A stretch of 51,435 bases of DNA, taken from assembly GCA_902535185.1 (NCBI GenBank), contig CACAST010000005.1, positions 1 to 51,435 of the forward strand, read 5' to 3'. The position numbers were made by a program, and so were the translations under genes. Below, piece by piece: positions 1-9,006 of this stretch. The notes under the pieces are model-generated. The model was given only the letters and a program-made list of their open reading frames with translations, made no database searches and was not told the DNA's origin. This stretch comes from an uncultured Prochlorococcus sp. (lineage in GTDB: Bacteria > Cyanobacteriota > Cyanobacteriia > PCC-6307 > Cyanobiaceae). The first letter of the stretch is position 1. Every line of letters starts with the position of its first letter.

Positions 1-1778
1 AAAAAGGTAATTGGCAAAGTGAAATAATAAAGTCTGGTTTTAATTACACGCTAATTAATTCAATGGTCAGTAAAAATTATCTTGTTAAATCTAAAAGAAA
101 AAAAAATATAAACATTAAATTAAATTCCTTTTTAAATGATCAGATTGCAACGAAAAAACCAAATCTTACGAATGAGCAAAAAATTGCATTTCAAGAATTT
201 CAAACAATGAAACCTGGAGATGTATTACTTCTATGGGGCGAAACAGGTTCAGGTAAAACAGAAGTTTATATGAGAATTGCTGAAGATCAATTTCTTAAGA
301 AAAAAAGTTGTTTGTTACTAGCTCCCGAAATTGGACTAATTCCCCAACTTATTGATAGGTTTAGTCGGCGATTTAATAATGTCGTTTACGAATATCATAG
401 TTATTGTTCTCCCAATCATAGAACTTTAGTGTGGAAGAAAATTATTAATGCTAATGAACCTTTAATAGTAATAGGAACAAGGTCGGCAGTTTTTCTTCCA
501 ATCAAAAATCTAGGATTAATAATAATGGATGAAGAACACGATGTTTCTTATAAGCAAGATAGTCCTATGCCTTGTTATGACGCAAGAGAAATTGCTATTG
601 AAATAGTAAAAAGGAATTCTGCAAAGTTAATTTTTGGTAGTGCAACCCCATCAATGAAGACTTGGAAAAAGTGTATTTTTGATAGGAATTTTAAATTGGT
701 AAGAATGATTCAAAGGATATCCAGTAATGAGACTCCTGAAATAAAAATTATTGATATGCGGGATGAGTTCAAGAAGGGAAATATAAAAATATTTTCCAAT
801 GAATTATTACAATTGCTGCCTCAATTACGCTTAAAAAAAGAGCAAGCAATAATTTTGATCCCTAGGAGGGGGCATAGTGGATTTTTAAGTTGTAGAAATT
901 GCGGATATTTAATAAATTGTCCCAACTGTGACGTTCCTTTATCAGTTCATATCGGATCACAAGGAAAAAAATGGTTACGCTGTCATTGGTGTGATCATAA
1001 ATCAAGATTGATAAATCGTTGCCCAGATTGTCATTCAACTGCTTTTAAACCTTTTGGAATTGGGACACAAAGGGTAATAGAGTTTTTAAATGAAGAATTT
1101 CCTGACTTAAGAGTACTTCGCTTTGATAGAGATACAACCTCAGGAAAGGATGGACATAGAGATATTCTTTCAAAGTTTTCTAAAGGTGATGCTGATATTC
1201 TTGTAGGAACTCAGATGTTGGCAAAAGGTATTGACATCCCCAATATTACTCTTTCAGTAGTTATCGCAGCAGATGGGTTGCTTCATCGCCCAGATATTTC
1301 GGCAGAAGAAAAATCATTACAATTGTTTTTGCAAGTAGCTGGAAGGGCAGGCAGGGATCAAAAAAAAGGAAAAGTAATTTTTCAAACATATAAACCTAAC
1401 CACCCGGTGATTTCGTATCTTCAGAAAAGAGATTATGAAAGATTCTTAATTGAAAACTCGAGATTGAGAAAGGATACCAATTTATTTCCATTTTGCACGA
1501 TTTGCCTTCTTAAATTATCAGGTGATAATTATGAATTAACTGAATCAATTTCAATAAAATTAGCGAAATATTTACTCAATTTTTGTGAGAAAAAGAACTG
1601 GAAATTAATTGGTCCTGCTCCTAGTTTAATTGCTAAAGTCGGCAAAAAATTTAGATGGCAGATATTAATGCATGGTCCGGAAGGAACAAAGATACCTTTA
1701 CCTGATAGATCAATATTATTGAAACTTATTCCAAAAAATGTTTTTTTAACAATTGATGTTAATCCAGCAGAGTTGTAA
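1..1778 (+). CDS. priA: Primosomal protein N' (PriA helicase), 5' end cut by window
   Basis: PriA is a 3'-to-5' superfamily 2 helicase that reloads the replisome at stalled forks. The reading frame is open from base 3, with no stop before the first Met at 63, so the N-terminal part lies outside the window and 63 is not the true start. Visible motifs are the Walker A box GETGSGKT (near base 237), the DEEHD box (near 528), and a paired zinc-binding region with CRNC, CPNC, CHWC and CPDC between about 891 and 1035. The helicase C-terminal motif VAGRAGR follows near 1336. The stop at 1776-1778 abuts the convergent DUF3153 gene. The family is certain; only the missing N-terminus is unknown. Confidence 0.96.
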   Translation, partial: KGNWQSEIIKSGFNYTLINSMVSKNYLVKSKRKKNINIKLNSFLNDQIATKKPNLTNEQKIAFQEFQTMKPGDVLLLWGETGSGKTEVYMRIAEDQFLKKKSCLLLAPEIGLIPQLIDRFSRRFNNVVYEYHSYCSPNHRTLVWKKIINANEPLIVIGTRSAVFLPIKNLGLIIMDEEHDVSYKQDSPMPCYDAREIAIEIVKRNSAKLIFGSATPSMKTWKKCIFDRNFKLVRMIQRISSNETPEIKIIDMRDEFKKGNIKIFSNELLQLLPQLRLKKEQAIILIPRRGHSGFLSCRNCGYLINCPNCDVPLSVHIGSQGKKWLRCHWCDHKSRLINRCPDCHSTAFKPFGIGTQRVIEFLNEEFPDLRVLRFDRDTTSGKDGHRDILSKFSKGDADILVGTQMLAKGIDIPNITLSVVIAADGLLHRPDISAEEKSLQLFLQVAGRAGRDQKKGKVIFQTYKPNHPVISYLQKRDYERFLIENSRLRKDTNLFPFCTICLLKLSGDNYELTESISIKLAKYLLNFCEKKNWKLIGPAPSLIAKVGKKFRWQILMHGPEGTKIPLPDRSILLKLIPKNVFLTIDVNPAEL

Positions 1779-2888
1779 TTACTTTGATGGAAGTTGAGGC
1801 AAATCTGTACCTAATTTAAATCTATAGAATCTTAATAAATAAGCTAATATCATAATCATTAAAATTGTAGATATCCCAATCAAAAGTTTGTTGATGCTCC
1901 AGAAAGAAAATTCAAGACTATTTATCTGCCCTTGATTTAAATTCCAAATTATTTGATTTTTGGTGATTTCTAAATTTGAATTATTTTTATTAGTAAGGGT
2001 AACTTTATTAGGGTGAATAATTTTGAAAATGAGTTCTAAATTTTCAACACCTTGGATAGAAGTTAGATCCAAATCTAACCTGTAGAAGTATTTTTTAAAA
2101 AAAATGAAGTTTTTTTGATTAGTATTAATCTCTATATTTGTTGATCCTCCTGCTAACTCTCCAGCAGTGTTTTGGGTGATTTTAAGAACTTGCTTTGTAT
2201 CTTCTAGATTGAGATTTTTATGTTTCAAAGAAAAGGCTGATTCGTCTTTTTCAATTTCCGCGTCAGGAAAAATATCTTTCATCTTCTCTTCAAATTTTAT
2301 TTGCCAAGGAAATTTCTTTATGTATTTACTTTCTATCACTAAATTATTGGTTATTGAATCAAGTTCGCTAAGATCAAGGGTATCTTCAATTTTAACGCAG
2401 CCACTTAAAAGGGGAATTAATAATAATAGTATTAAAAAAATGATCAGTGAAAACCCTTTTTGAAAGGGTTTTGTTTCACCAGTGGGAGTCTCAGTTACAT
2501 TAATAAATTTCTTTTTCTTGAATACTTCTCTTTTTTGGCGCAGTGAGTTAAGAGATTTTTTATTAAGTGATGGGTTGCTTTCAAACTGAACGTTCCAATT
2601 CTCTGGCTTTTTAATGTCAGGAGAGTCTATAACTTCCATCAAATATTTTGCATTTTCTCTCGTCTTATTATCGTAAGATTTTAGAAGTTCTTTACAAAGT
2701 TTTTTAGCTTCTTCCTTTTTATTGATACCACAAAGAGCAGTAATTAAGATTGTTCTTAAATTCACTCCCTCTTTACTCGACAAAGGAAATGATTCGATTA
2801 AAGGTAAAAGAAATTCAATACAATAATGATACTCACCTTTAGCTAAAGCAAGTTCTACTGTTTCTAAAACTTGCTCATAAGTTTTCAT
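1779..2888 (-). CDS. TPR-like/DUF3153-type membrane protein with internal lipobox
   Basis: A 369-residue protein of unknown function. Residues 1-90 are helical and resemble TPR repeats. A strongly hydrophobic segment (about 145-163) ends in LLSGC with Cys164, which looks like a bacterial lipobox. Residues 165-330 form a predicted extracytoplasmic domain of the type I associate with cyanobacterial DUF3153 proteins, from memory and not from a search. A second membrane helix lies near 333-352. The protein therefore looks like a cytoplasmic helical domain fused in front of a lipoprotein-like domain. Its start lies 3 bases from the argB stop, so it probably follows argB on one transcript. Confidence 0.72.
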   Translation of the reverse strand: MKTYEQVLETVELALAKGEYHYCIEFLLPLIESFPLSSKEGVNLRTILITALCGINKKEEAKKLCKELLKSYDNKTRENAKYLMEVIDSPDIKKPENWNVQFESNPSLNKKSLNSLRQKREVFKKKKFINVTETPTGETKPFQKGFSLIIFLILLLLIPLLSGCVKIEDTLDLSELDSITNNLVIESKYIKKFPWQIKFEEKMKDIFPDAEIEKDESAFSLKHKNLNLEDTKQVLKITQNTAGELAGGSTNIEINTNQKNFIFFKKYFYRLDLDLTSIQGVENLELIFKIIHPNKVTLTNKNNSNLEITKNQIIWNLNQGQINSLEFSFWSINKLLIGISTILMIMILAYLLRFYRFKLGTDLPQLPSK

Positions 2889-2891
2889 AGT

Positions 2892-3743
2892 TCAAGCGAC
2901 TATCATTGTCCCTATGCCGGAATTTGTAAAAATCTCAAGAAGTAACGAATGTTGTACTCTTCCATCAATTATGTGAGCTGCTTTGACTCCTTGGGCTAAA
3001 GCCCTTATGCAGCATTCTGTCTTTGGAATCATACCTTCAGTCACAATTTTTTTATCAATTAAATCTCTTGCCTCTTTGAGATTCGTTTTTTCGACAAGAC
3101 TATTCTTGTTATCCTTTTCTTTTAAAATACCTTGAGTATCAGTAAGAAGAATAAGTTTTTCTGCATTAATTGCAGCAGCAATTTCTCCAGCAACAAAATC
3201 TGCATTAATGTTATGTGAAATACCCTCCACTGTTGAACCAACACTAGAAATAATAGGGATATATCCTTTAGAAATAAGAGGATCTAATATTTCAGGATTG
3301 ATTTTTGTGACCTCTCCCACTAACCCATGGCTCCCATCTCCTAGTTCTCTTGATTGAATTAAGTTGCCATCAAGACCTGATATTCCCACAGCTAAGGATC
3401 CAGTTTTATTAATGCCTTTTACAATTTGTTTGTTAACTCTACCCATTAAAACCATCTCGACAATTTCCATTGTTTTTTGATCAGTAATTCTTAATCCATT
3501 TTCAAATTTAGGAGATATTTCTAATTTCTTTAACCAATTATTAATCTCGGGTCCACCTCCATGAATTACTATCGGACAAACCCCCACAGTTGATAAAAGT
3601 GCTATATCTCTAAAAAAAGCATTTTTTAAATCATCATCCTCCATAACAGAACCACCATACTTGATAACAATTTTTCTGCCTGAGAAACTTTGTATATATG
3701 GAAGTGCTTCGCTTAATATTGATACTCTTTGAGAATCATTCAT
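2892..3743 (-). CDS. argB: Acetylglutamate kinase
   Basis: Phosphorylates N-acetyl-L-glutamate, the second step of arginine synthesis, in the cytoplasm. The 283-residue length is normal for the family. The amino-acid kinase fold is visible: KYGGSVM near the N-terminus binds phosphate, HGGGPEI forms the glycine-rich loop, and [10 protein letters not shown] with LLTDTQGI follows in the C-terminal half. In cyanobacteria this enzyme is the classic target of the PII signal protein, which relieves arginine inhibition; nothing here tests that. It is followed 3 bases later by the DUF3153-type gene on the same strand, and the functional link is not obvious. Assignment is secure. Confidence 0.97.
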   Translation of the reverse strand: MNDSQRVSILSEALPYIQSFSGRKIVIKYGGSVMEDDDLKNAFFRDIALLSTVGVCPIVIHGGGPEINNWLKKLEISPKFENGLRITDQKTMEIVEMVLMGRVNKQIVKGINKTGSLAVGISGLDGNLIQSRELGDGSHGLVGEVTKINPEILDPLISKGYIPIISSVGSTVEGISHNINADFVAGEIAAAINAEKLILLTDTQGILKEKDNKNSLVEKTNLKEARDLIDKKIVTEGMIPKTECCIRALAQGVKAAHIIDGRVQHSLLLEIFTNSGIGTMIVA

Positions 3744-3807
3744 TATTAAAAATCATTAAAACTTGATTGAATTGAGAAGTTAGGTTTTTACAAATATATC
3801 CCTATAT

Positions 3808-4338
3808 TTAATAAAAGAGAATAAAATCAAATTCTTTTTTATTATCGTCGATAATAAATTCTGATTCAAGACCTTTGACGAAAAACCTGTTGAGTCTTTC
3901 TTGTTTTTCAATCCATTTTTCTAGAGGGACAGCGTTTAATTCGAAACGCATTCTGAGACCATTTTTTTCTTCTTTTGTAATTTCTTCTATTTCTTTTAGT
4001 TGAGGGGGATTATCCTCGTCCCACAAATTTAACGATTCTAATGACGATTCAAGATGAGCTTTTATCCCATATCTCCATCTTGTAACATCTTTAACTAGAG
4101 CTGTTAGTTCTTTTGGTCTATTAAACTTATTTGTCGCAAAATTTGTCTTGTCAAACAACTCCACAGGAGGTATTTCGGAAGTCTTTAAACCTAATCCAAT
4201 TAGAAAAATAGGTACTCCATAAAAAAAAGTAGGTACACTTAAATTTACTGAGTCTGTAAAATAAGCAGTCATTCCAACAAAAGCTAATATACCCCCAACT
4301 GTTACGATTAAGTTTCCAGGCGATAGGTATTTCTTCAT
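3808..4338 (-). CDS. DUF2854-type membrane protein
   Basis: A 176-residue protein with two hydrophobic helices close together near residues 8-27 and 34-52, then a soluble tail of about 120 residues. The pattern matches the DUF2854 family of cyanobacteria and plastids as I remember it; its biochemical role is unknown to me. The tail contains a WRYG motif and ends in an acidic/aromatic stretch. It is divergent from the small gene starting at 4353, with only 14 bases between the two starts, so the promoters must overlap. The start codon ATG at 4336-4338 is the only sensible one before the first helix. Confidence 0.7.
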   Translation of the reverse strand: MKKYLSPGNLIVTVGGILAFVGMTAYFTDSVNLSVPTFFYGVPIFLIGLGLKTSEIPPVELFDKTNFATNKFNRPKELTALVKDVTRWRYGIKAHLESSLESLNLWDEDNPPQLKEIEEITKEEKNGLRMRFELNAVPLEKWIEKQERLNRFFVKGLESEFIIDDNKKEFDFILFY

Positions 4339-4352
4339 TTTAAATTAGTAGA

Positions 4353-4562
4353 ATGAGTTTGTATGGTCTAACAAGTATTATGCAAGATCCTAACACTGCA
4401 AATCAAGGAGATTTAATTTTTAAACTTGATCAAGATAGAGCATGGCTATTAGAAAATCTTGATAAGGGTAAATGGCCAGAAATCAGAAGCGAACTTGCCG
4501 CGCTTGAAAGAAAAATAAGCAAACTAATTATAAGTGTTCAAGAAAATAATGTTGATGATTGA
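4353..4562 (+). CDS. Small conserved-looking hypothetical protein
   Basis: A 69-residue protein I do not recognise. The central part (DQDRAWLLENLDKGKWPEI) and the ELAALERKISKLI stretch look like two amphipathic helices, possibly a short coiled coil. There is no signal peptide or membrane segment. The start is uncertain: ATG at 4353 lies 14 bases from the divergent gene, and a second ATG at 4380 would give 60 residues. It ends 1 base before the convergent ssb stop. Coding is supported by a protein-like, ordered composition in a genome with few long chance frames, and by its fit between neighbours. Confidence 0.6.
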   Translation: MSLYGLTSIMQDPNTANQGDLIFKLDQDRAWLLENLDKGKWPEIRSELAALERKISKLIISVQENNVDD

Positions 4563-4563
4563 T

Positions 4564-4989
4564 TTAAAAAGGTATTTCGTCAACTTCGGGTACTAAAGGT
4601 GAACTATCCCAACTGGAGTTTTTTGTGTTTTCTTTATTTTCGAATGACTCATTATTTTCTTTTTTATCAGACTTAGAAACATCAACTGGCGATATTTGAT
4701 GAATCTTTGAAGCTGTTAGTTCTGGTTGCTTTTCTTTCGTTCCGTCTTTTCTAGTGACAGAATTCATCTTTAGACGTCCCTCAATAACAATATTTTGCCC
4801 CTCCTTTAGTTCATCTACCATTTCTTGGGCAATATTTCCCCATCCTATGATCTTGAGATCTCTGGTTGGATCTTCACTACGTAATCCTTTAAAATTAACA
4901 ATCATTTCTGCAATTGGAGTTTGGTTTTCTTTGGTATACCTCATTTGGGGAGCGCTATTAATGACCGCCTGAATTAAACAATGATTCAT
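4564..4989 (-). CDS. ssb: Single-stranded DNA-binding protein
   Basis: Binds and protects single-stranded DNA during replication and repair. An OB-fold of about 100 residues opens with MNHCLIQAVI and contains the typical IIGWGNIAQEM and VIEGRLKMNS segments. A low-complexity Asn/Lys/Glu/Ser linker follows, and the protein ends in PEVDEIPF, an acidic tip with terminal Phe. In bacterial SSBs such a tip recruits repair and replication proteins, including PriA, whose gene lies nearby. At 141 residues it is slightly short for the family, as the linker is reduced. Assignment is secure. Confidence 0.93.
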   Translation of the reverse strand: MNHCLIQAVINSAPQMRYTKENQTPIAEMIVNFKGLRSEDPTRDLKIIGWGNIAQEMVDELKEGQNIVIEGRLKMNSVTRKDGTKEKQPELTASKIHQISPVDVSKSDKKENNESFENKENTKNSSWDSSPLVPEVDEIPF

Positions 4990-5017
4990 TACTTACTATT
5001 TAATTAAAGACATACTG

Positions 5018-5815
5018 ATGCACAATCAAGAAAATTGCTATAAAAATGTTTGGATCCTATCAGGAACTTCTGATGGACCTGTAATAGCTAATAGGCTACT
5101 TGAACTTAATTATTCAGTCTTTGCAAGTGTTTTAACTTATAAAGCAGGGCAAGCTTATATAGAGAATCCAAAGTTACATATCATTACGGGGAAATTAAAT
5201 AATGAAGATCAAATAATTAATTTCATAAATAAAAATAAAATCACATGCGTTGTCGATGCTACTCATCCGTTTGCCGTAATAATTTCTAAAAATCTTAATA
5301 ATGCATGTAAAGAGATTAATACACCTCTTTTACTATTTGAGAGGAAATCTCTAATAAATAACACTAATAATTTTTTTTATATTAATGATCTAAAGGATGT
5401 AAATAACGTTGAAAATAAAAATATTCTTCTTGCAATAGGATCAAGATTACTTAACGATACAGCTAATTATTATATGAATTGCAAAGCAAATGTATTTACA
5501 AGGGTACTTCCAACTTATGAAAGTATAACTAAAGCTTTTGGATCATGTATAAAAAATTCAAATATAGCGATACTTGAACCGAGTAAAAATAATAAAAGCA
5601 TTTTAGAAAAAAAACTTTGTGATTTTTGGGAGATAGATTATGTTTTATGCAGAGAATCTGGAAGTTATTCTCAGAAAATCTGGGAGAGTATAGTTTCTGG
5701 AAGTAAAATGAAGTTATTTTTGGTTAAAAGGCCGAAAGTTAAAAATGATTATTCTTACTCTTTTGATCAATATCACAATTTGATAAATCACATAATTAAA
5801 AATATTGATGTTTAA
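5018..5815 (+). CDS. cobK: Precorrin-6A reductase (CobK/CbiJ family)
   Basis: Reduces the macrocycle at the precorrin-6A stage of cobalamin synthesis using NADPH. The 265-residue protein begins with WILSGTSDGPVIA, the dinucleotide-binding signature of CobK/CbiJ, and has VVDATHPFA in the first half and the conserved CRESG segment near residue 210. It starts 28 bases from the divergent ssb gene and is followed by cutA after 6 bases, so the two are probably cotranscribed. With cobO further along, it shows that this genome makes its own B12-type cofactor. The sequence is quite diverged, but the motifs are in order. Confidence 0.87.
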   Translation: MHNQENCYKNVWILSGTSDGPVIANRLLELNYSVFASVLTYKAGQAYIENPKLHIITGKLNNEDQIINFINKNKITCVVDATHPFAVIISKNLNNACKEINTPLLLFERKSLINNTNNFFYINDLKDVNNVENKNILLAIGSRLLNDTANYYMNCKANVFTRVLPTYESITKAFGSCIKNSNIAILEPSKNNKSILEKKLCDFWEIDYVLCRESGSYSQKIWESIVSGSKMKLFLVKRPKVKNDYSYSFDQYHNLINHIIKNIDV

Positions 5816-5821
5816 TTCATT

Positions 5822-6127
5822 ATGGAAGCATTAGTTATGATCACAACTGAATCAAGTAAAGGAAATGCTTTGCGAATGGCTAAATTACTAATACAAAATA
5901 GACTTGCAGCTTGTGTTTCGATAAAGAAAATTTTTTCAATCTATATGTGGGATGATGATATTGAAGAAACTAAAGAGTTTGAAATCACAATAAAAAGTAA
6001 ACTAGAATTTAAAGATTGTTTAATTGATTTCGTAAATAAAAATTCCACATATGATGTCCCTCAAATTATTTACAAAAAATACCAAGCTGAGATGAAATAT
6101 TATGATTGGTTGAGTAAGACTATTTGA
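5822..6127 (+). CDS. cutA: CutA1 divalent-ion tolerance protein
   Basis: A 101-residue member of the CutA1 family, small trimers with a PII-like ferredoxin fold. The name comes from a copper-tolerance phenotype in E. coli, but the true function is unsettled. Conserved features visible are NRLAACVSI near residue 30, the YMWDDDIEETKEFEI strand-loop-strand, and the C-terminal YDVPQIIY and YYDWL segments. Length is normal. It follows cobK by 6 bases and is convergent with the PfkB kinase. No signal peptide is present, so it acts in the cytoplasm here. Confidence 0.93.
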   Translation: MEALVMITTESSKGNALRMAKLLIQNRLAACVSIKKIFSIYMWDDDIEETKEFEITIKSKLEFKDCLIDFVNKNSTYDVPQIIYKKYQAEMKYYDWLSKTI

Positions 6128-6133
6128 TTAAAA

Positions 6134-7135
6134 CTATTTTATTAATTCTTTAAGATCAATATCAGATCTAGATCCTAATTGCGTAATTATTTGCCCCGCA
6201 CAAATTGAAGCTATCTCTCCGCATTTTTTGAGGGAACAATTGTTTATTAATCCATGGATAAATCCTCCAGCATAGATATCTCCCGCTCCTGTAGTATCAA
6301 TAATCTTGCCTGTCGTTATTGACTTAATTATTTCAACATTATTTTTGTTAACTATGAGAGAACCATTGCTTCCTAGAGTTACTATGACTAATTGACATAA
6401 GGAAGAAAGGTCTTCTTGGCAGCTTTCTAATTTATCATTTTTAAATAGACTTAACACCTCGGATTCATTACAAAAAACAATGTCTACATATTCATAAATT
6501 AATTCCAAGAAACTCTCACGATGTCTATCTACACAAAATGAATCAGACAAAGAAAGGATTATTTTTGTATTAGATTGTTTTGCAATTTGGGCGGCTTTAA
6601 TAAAAGCTTTTTTAGCTAATTCGCTGTCCCATAAATATCCTTCTAAATATAAGTATTTACTTTCCTTAATTACAGTAAAGTCAATATCTTTTGGTTCAAA
6701 CTCTACAGATGCTCCTAAGTAAGTGCACATAGTTCTTTGCGCATCAGGTGTAACCAAAATGATTGAATGAGCTGTTGGAGCACCTTCAATAGTTGGCGGA
6801 GTATTAAATAAAGTTTTACTTTTTTTTATATCGTCAGAAAAGAAATTCCCAAATTGATCATTTTTCACTCTTCCTATAAACTGCACAAGATTGCCTAATT
6901 CTGCTAAAGAAACAACGGTATTTGCTGAGGACCCACCTGAAATTTGTTTGATCACTTTGCAATTTTCTAACAATCTCTGAGATTCATCAGAATTAATTAG
7001 ATTCATTGATCCTTTATTTAGATTATTTATTTCAAGAAACTTATCTTCAATATTTACAATAATATCTACTATTGCATTTCCCAGACCAATAAGATCAACT
7101 TTTTTATGTTCAGAATGTCTAAAGGATTCCTTCAT
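6134..7135 (-). CDS. PfkB-family sugar/nucleoside kinase (adenosine-kinase-like)
   Basis: A ribokinase-fold kinase of 333 residues. The N-terminal DLIGLGNAIVDI, the substrate-side ISGGSSANT and the C-terminal anion-hole TTGAGDIYAGG (catalytic Asp) are all present. The GNAIVDI start and overall length fit adenosine kinase-like members better than fructokinases, but substrate cannot be read safely from sequence. It lies 15 bases downstream of purA on the same strand, which favours a purine substrate: purA makes adenylosuccinate toward AMP, and an adenosine kinase would salvage adenosine to AMP. I infer, without proof, a purine-linked role. Confidence 0.82.
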   Translation of the reverse strand: MKESFRHSEHKKVDLIGLGNAIVDIIVNIEDKFLEINNLNKGSMNLINSDESQRLLENCKVIKQISGGSSANTVVSLAELGNLVQFIGRVKNDQFGNFFSDDIKKSKTLFNTPPTIEGAPTAHSIILVTPDAQRTMCTYLGASVEFEPKDIDFTVIKESKYLYLEGYLWDSELAKKAFIKAAQIAKQSNTKIILSLSDSFCVDRHRESFLELIYEYVDIVFCNESEVLSLFKNDKLESCQEDLSSLCQLVIVTLGSNGSLIVNKNNVEIIKSITTGKIIDTTGAGDIYAGGFIHGLINNCSLKKCGEIASICAGQIITQLGSRSDIDLKELIK

Positions 7136-7150
7136 TAATTTGGAACTTAA

Positions 7151-8515
<1,365 letters not shown>

Positions 8516-8542
8516 TTACTTTTAAAAAGTAAATGAATTGTA

Positions 8543-8980
8543 TCAACTTTCTCTTAGAACCATTTTTTCAGCAAGAGAAAATTCTTTGGTTAAACGCTCT
8601 TTAAGTTTATCTGGTAAAGGTCTACTTGCAAAGTTTTTGTAATGACCTGCCATAGCATTTAATGCTGTTTGCATTGTAGTAAATGATTGCGTTTTATTCA
8701 CCATCCCTCTATTTCTATATCTGGAAATATAGTCAGTTATGAGTGTAAGAGCCTCACTCCTTATTTCATCTTTGTTTGGAGAATCTTTTGGAGTGTCAAC
8801 AGCTGATTGTAATGTTTTAACAACTGAAATTGTATCTTTTGTGTAGTCACCTGTCATAGCGGTTTTTGCAGCTATGGAAGGGGAACTAAATAGTGTAAAA
8901 ACAACAATTAAGGATATTGCAAAAGATATAGCTTTGGTAAGATTCTTAAAAAATAATTTTGATGTCAATTTCAGTAACAT
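8543..8980 (-). CDS. psb27: Photosystem II assembly protein Psb27
   Basis: Psb27 binds the lumenal side of CP43 in assembly and repair forms of photosystem II. The mature region shows TGDYTKDT, EALTLITDYISRYRN and FTTMQTALNAMAGHY, matching the four-helix bundle family. I chose ATG at 8978-8980 (145 residues) because GGAG lies 7 bases upstream; the frame is open to 9010, but that longer start overlaps proS. A hydrophobic signal segment (about residues 17-37) ends in PSIAAKT, an Ala-X-Ala-like signal peptidase I site. The lipobox cysteine known in other cyanobacterial Psb27 proteins is absent, so this form should not be lipid-anchored. Confidence 0.93.
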   Translation of the reverse strand: MLLKLTSKLFFKNLTKAISFAISLIVVFTLFSSPSIAAKTAMTGDYTKDTISVVKTLQSAVDTPKDSPNKDEIRSEALTLITDYISRYRNRGMVNKTQSFTTMQTALNAMAGHYKNFASRPLPDKLKERLTKEFSLAEKMVLRES

Positions 8981-9006
8981 AACTTTGCTCCAAAAAAAAA
9001 TAAGCC

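Noticed and set aside
8517-8531. Near-palindrome ACTTTTAAAAAGT after psb27 as a terminator
   Set aside because: All A/T stem apart from two pairs and almost no loop; such sequences arise easily in this genome.
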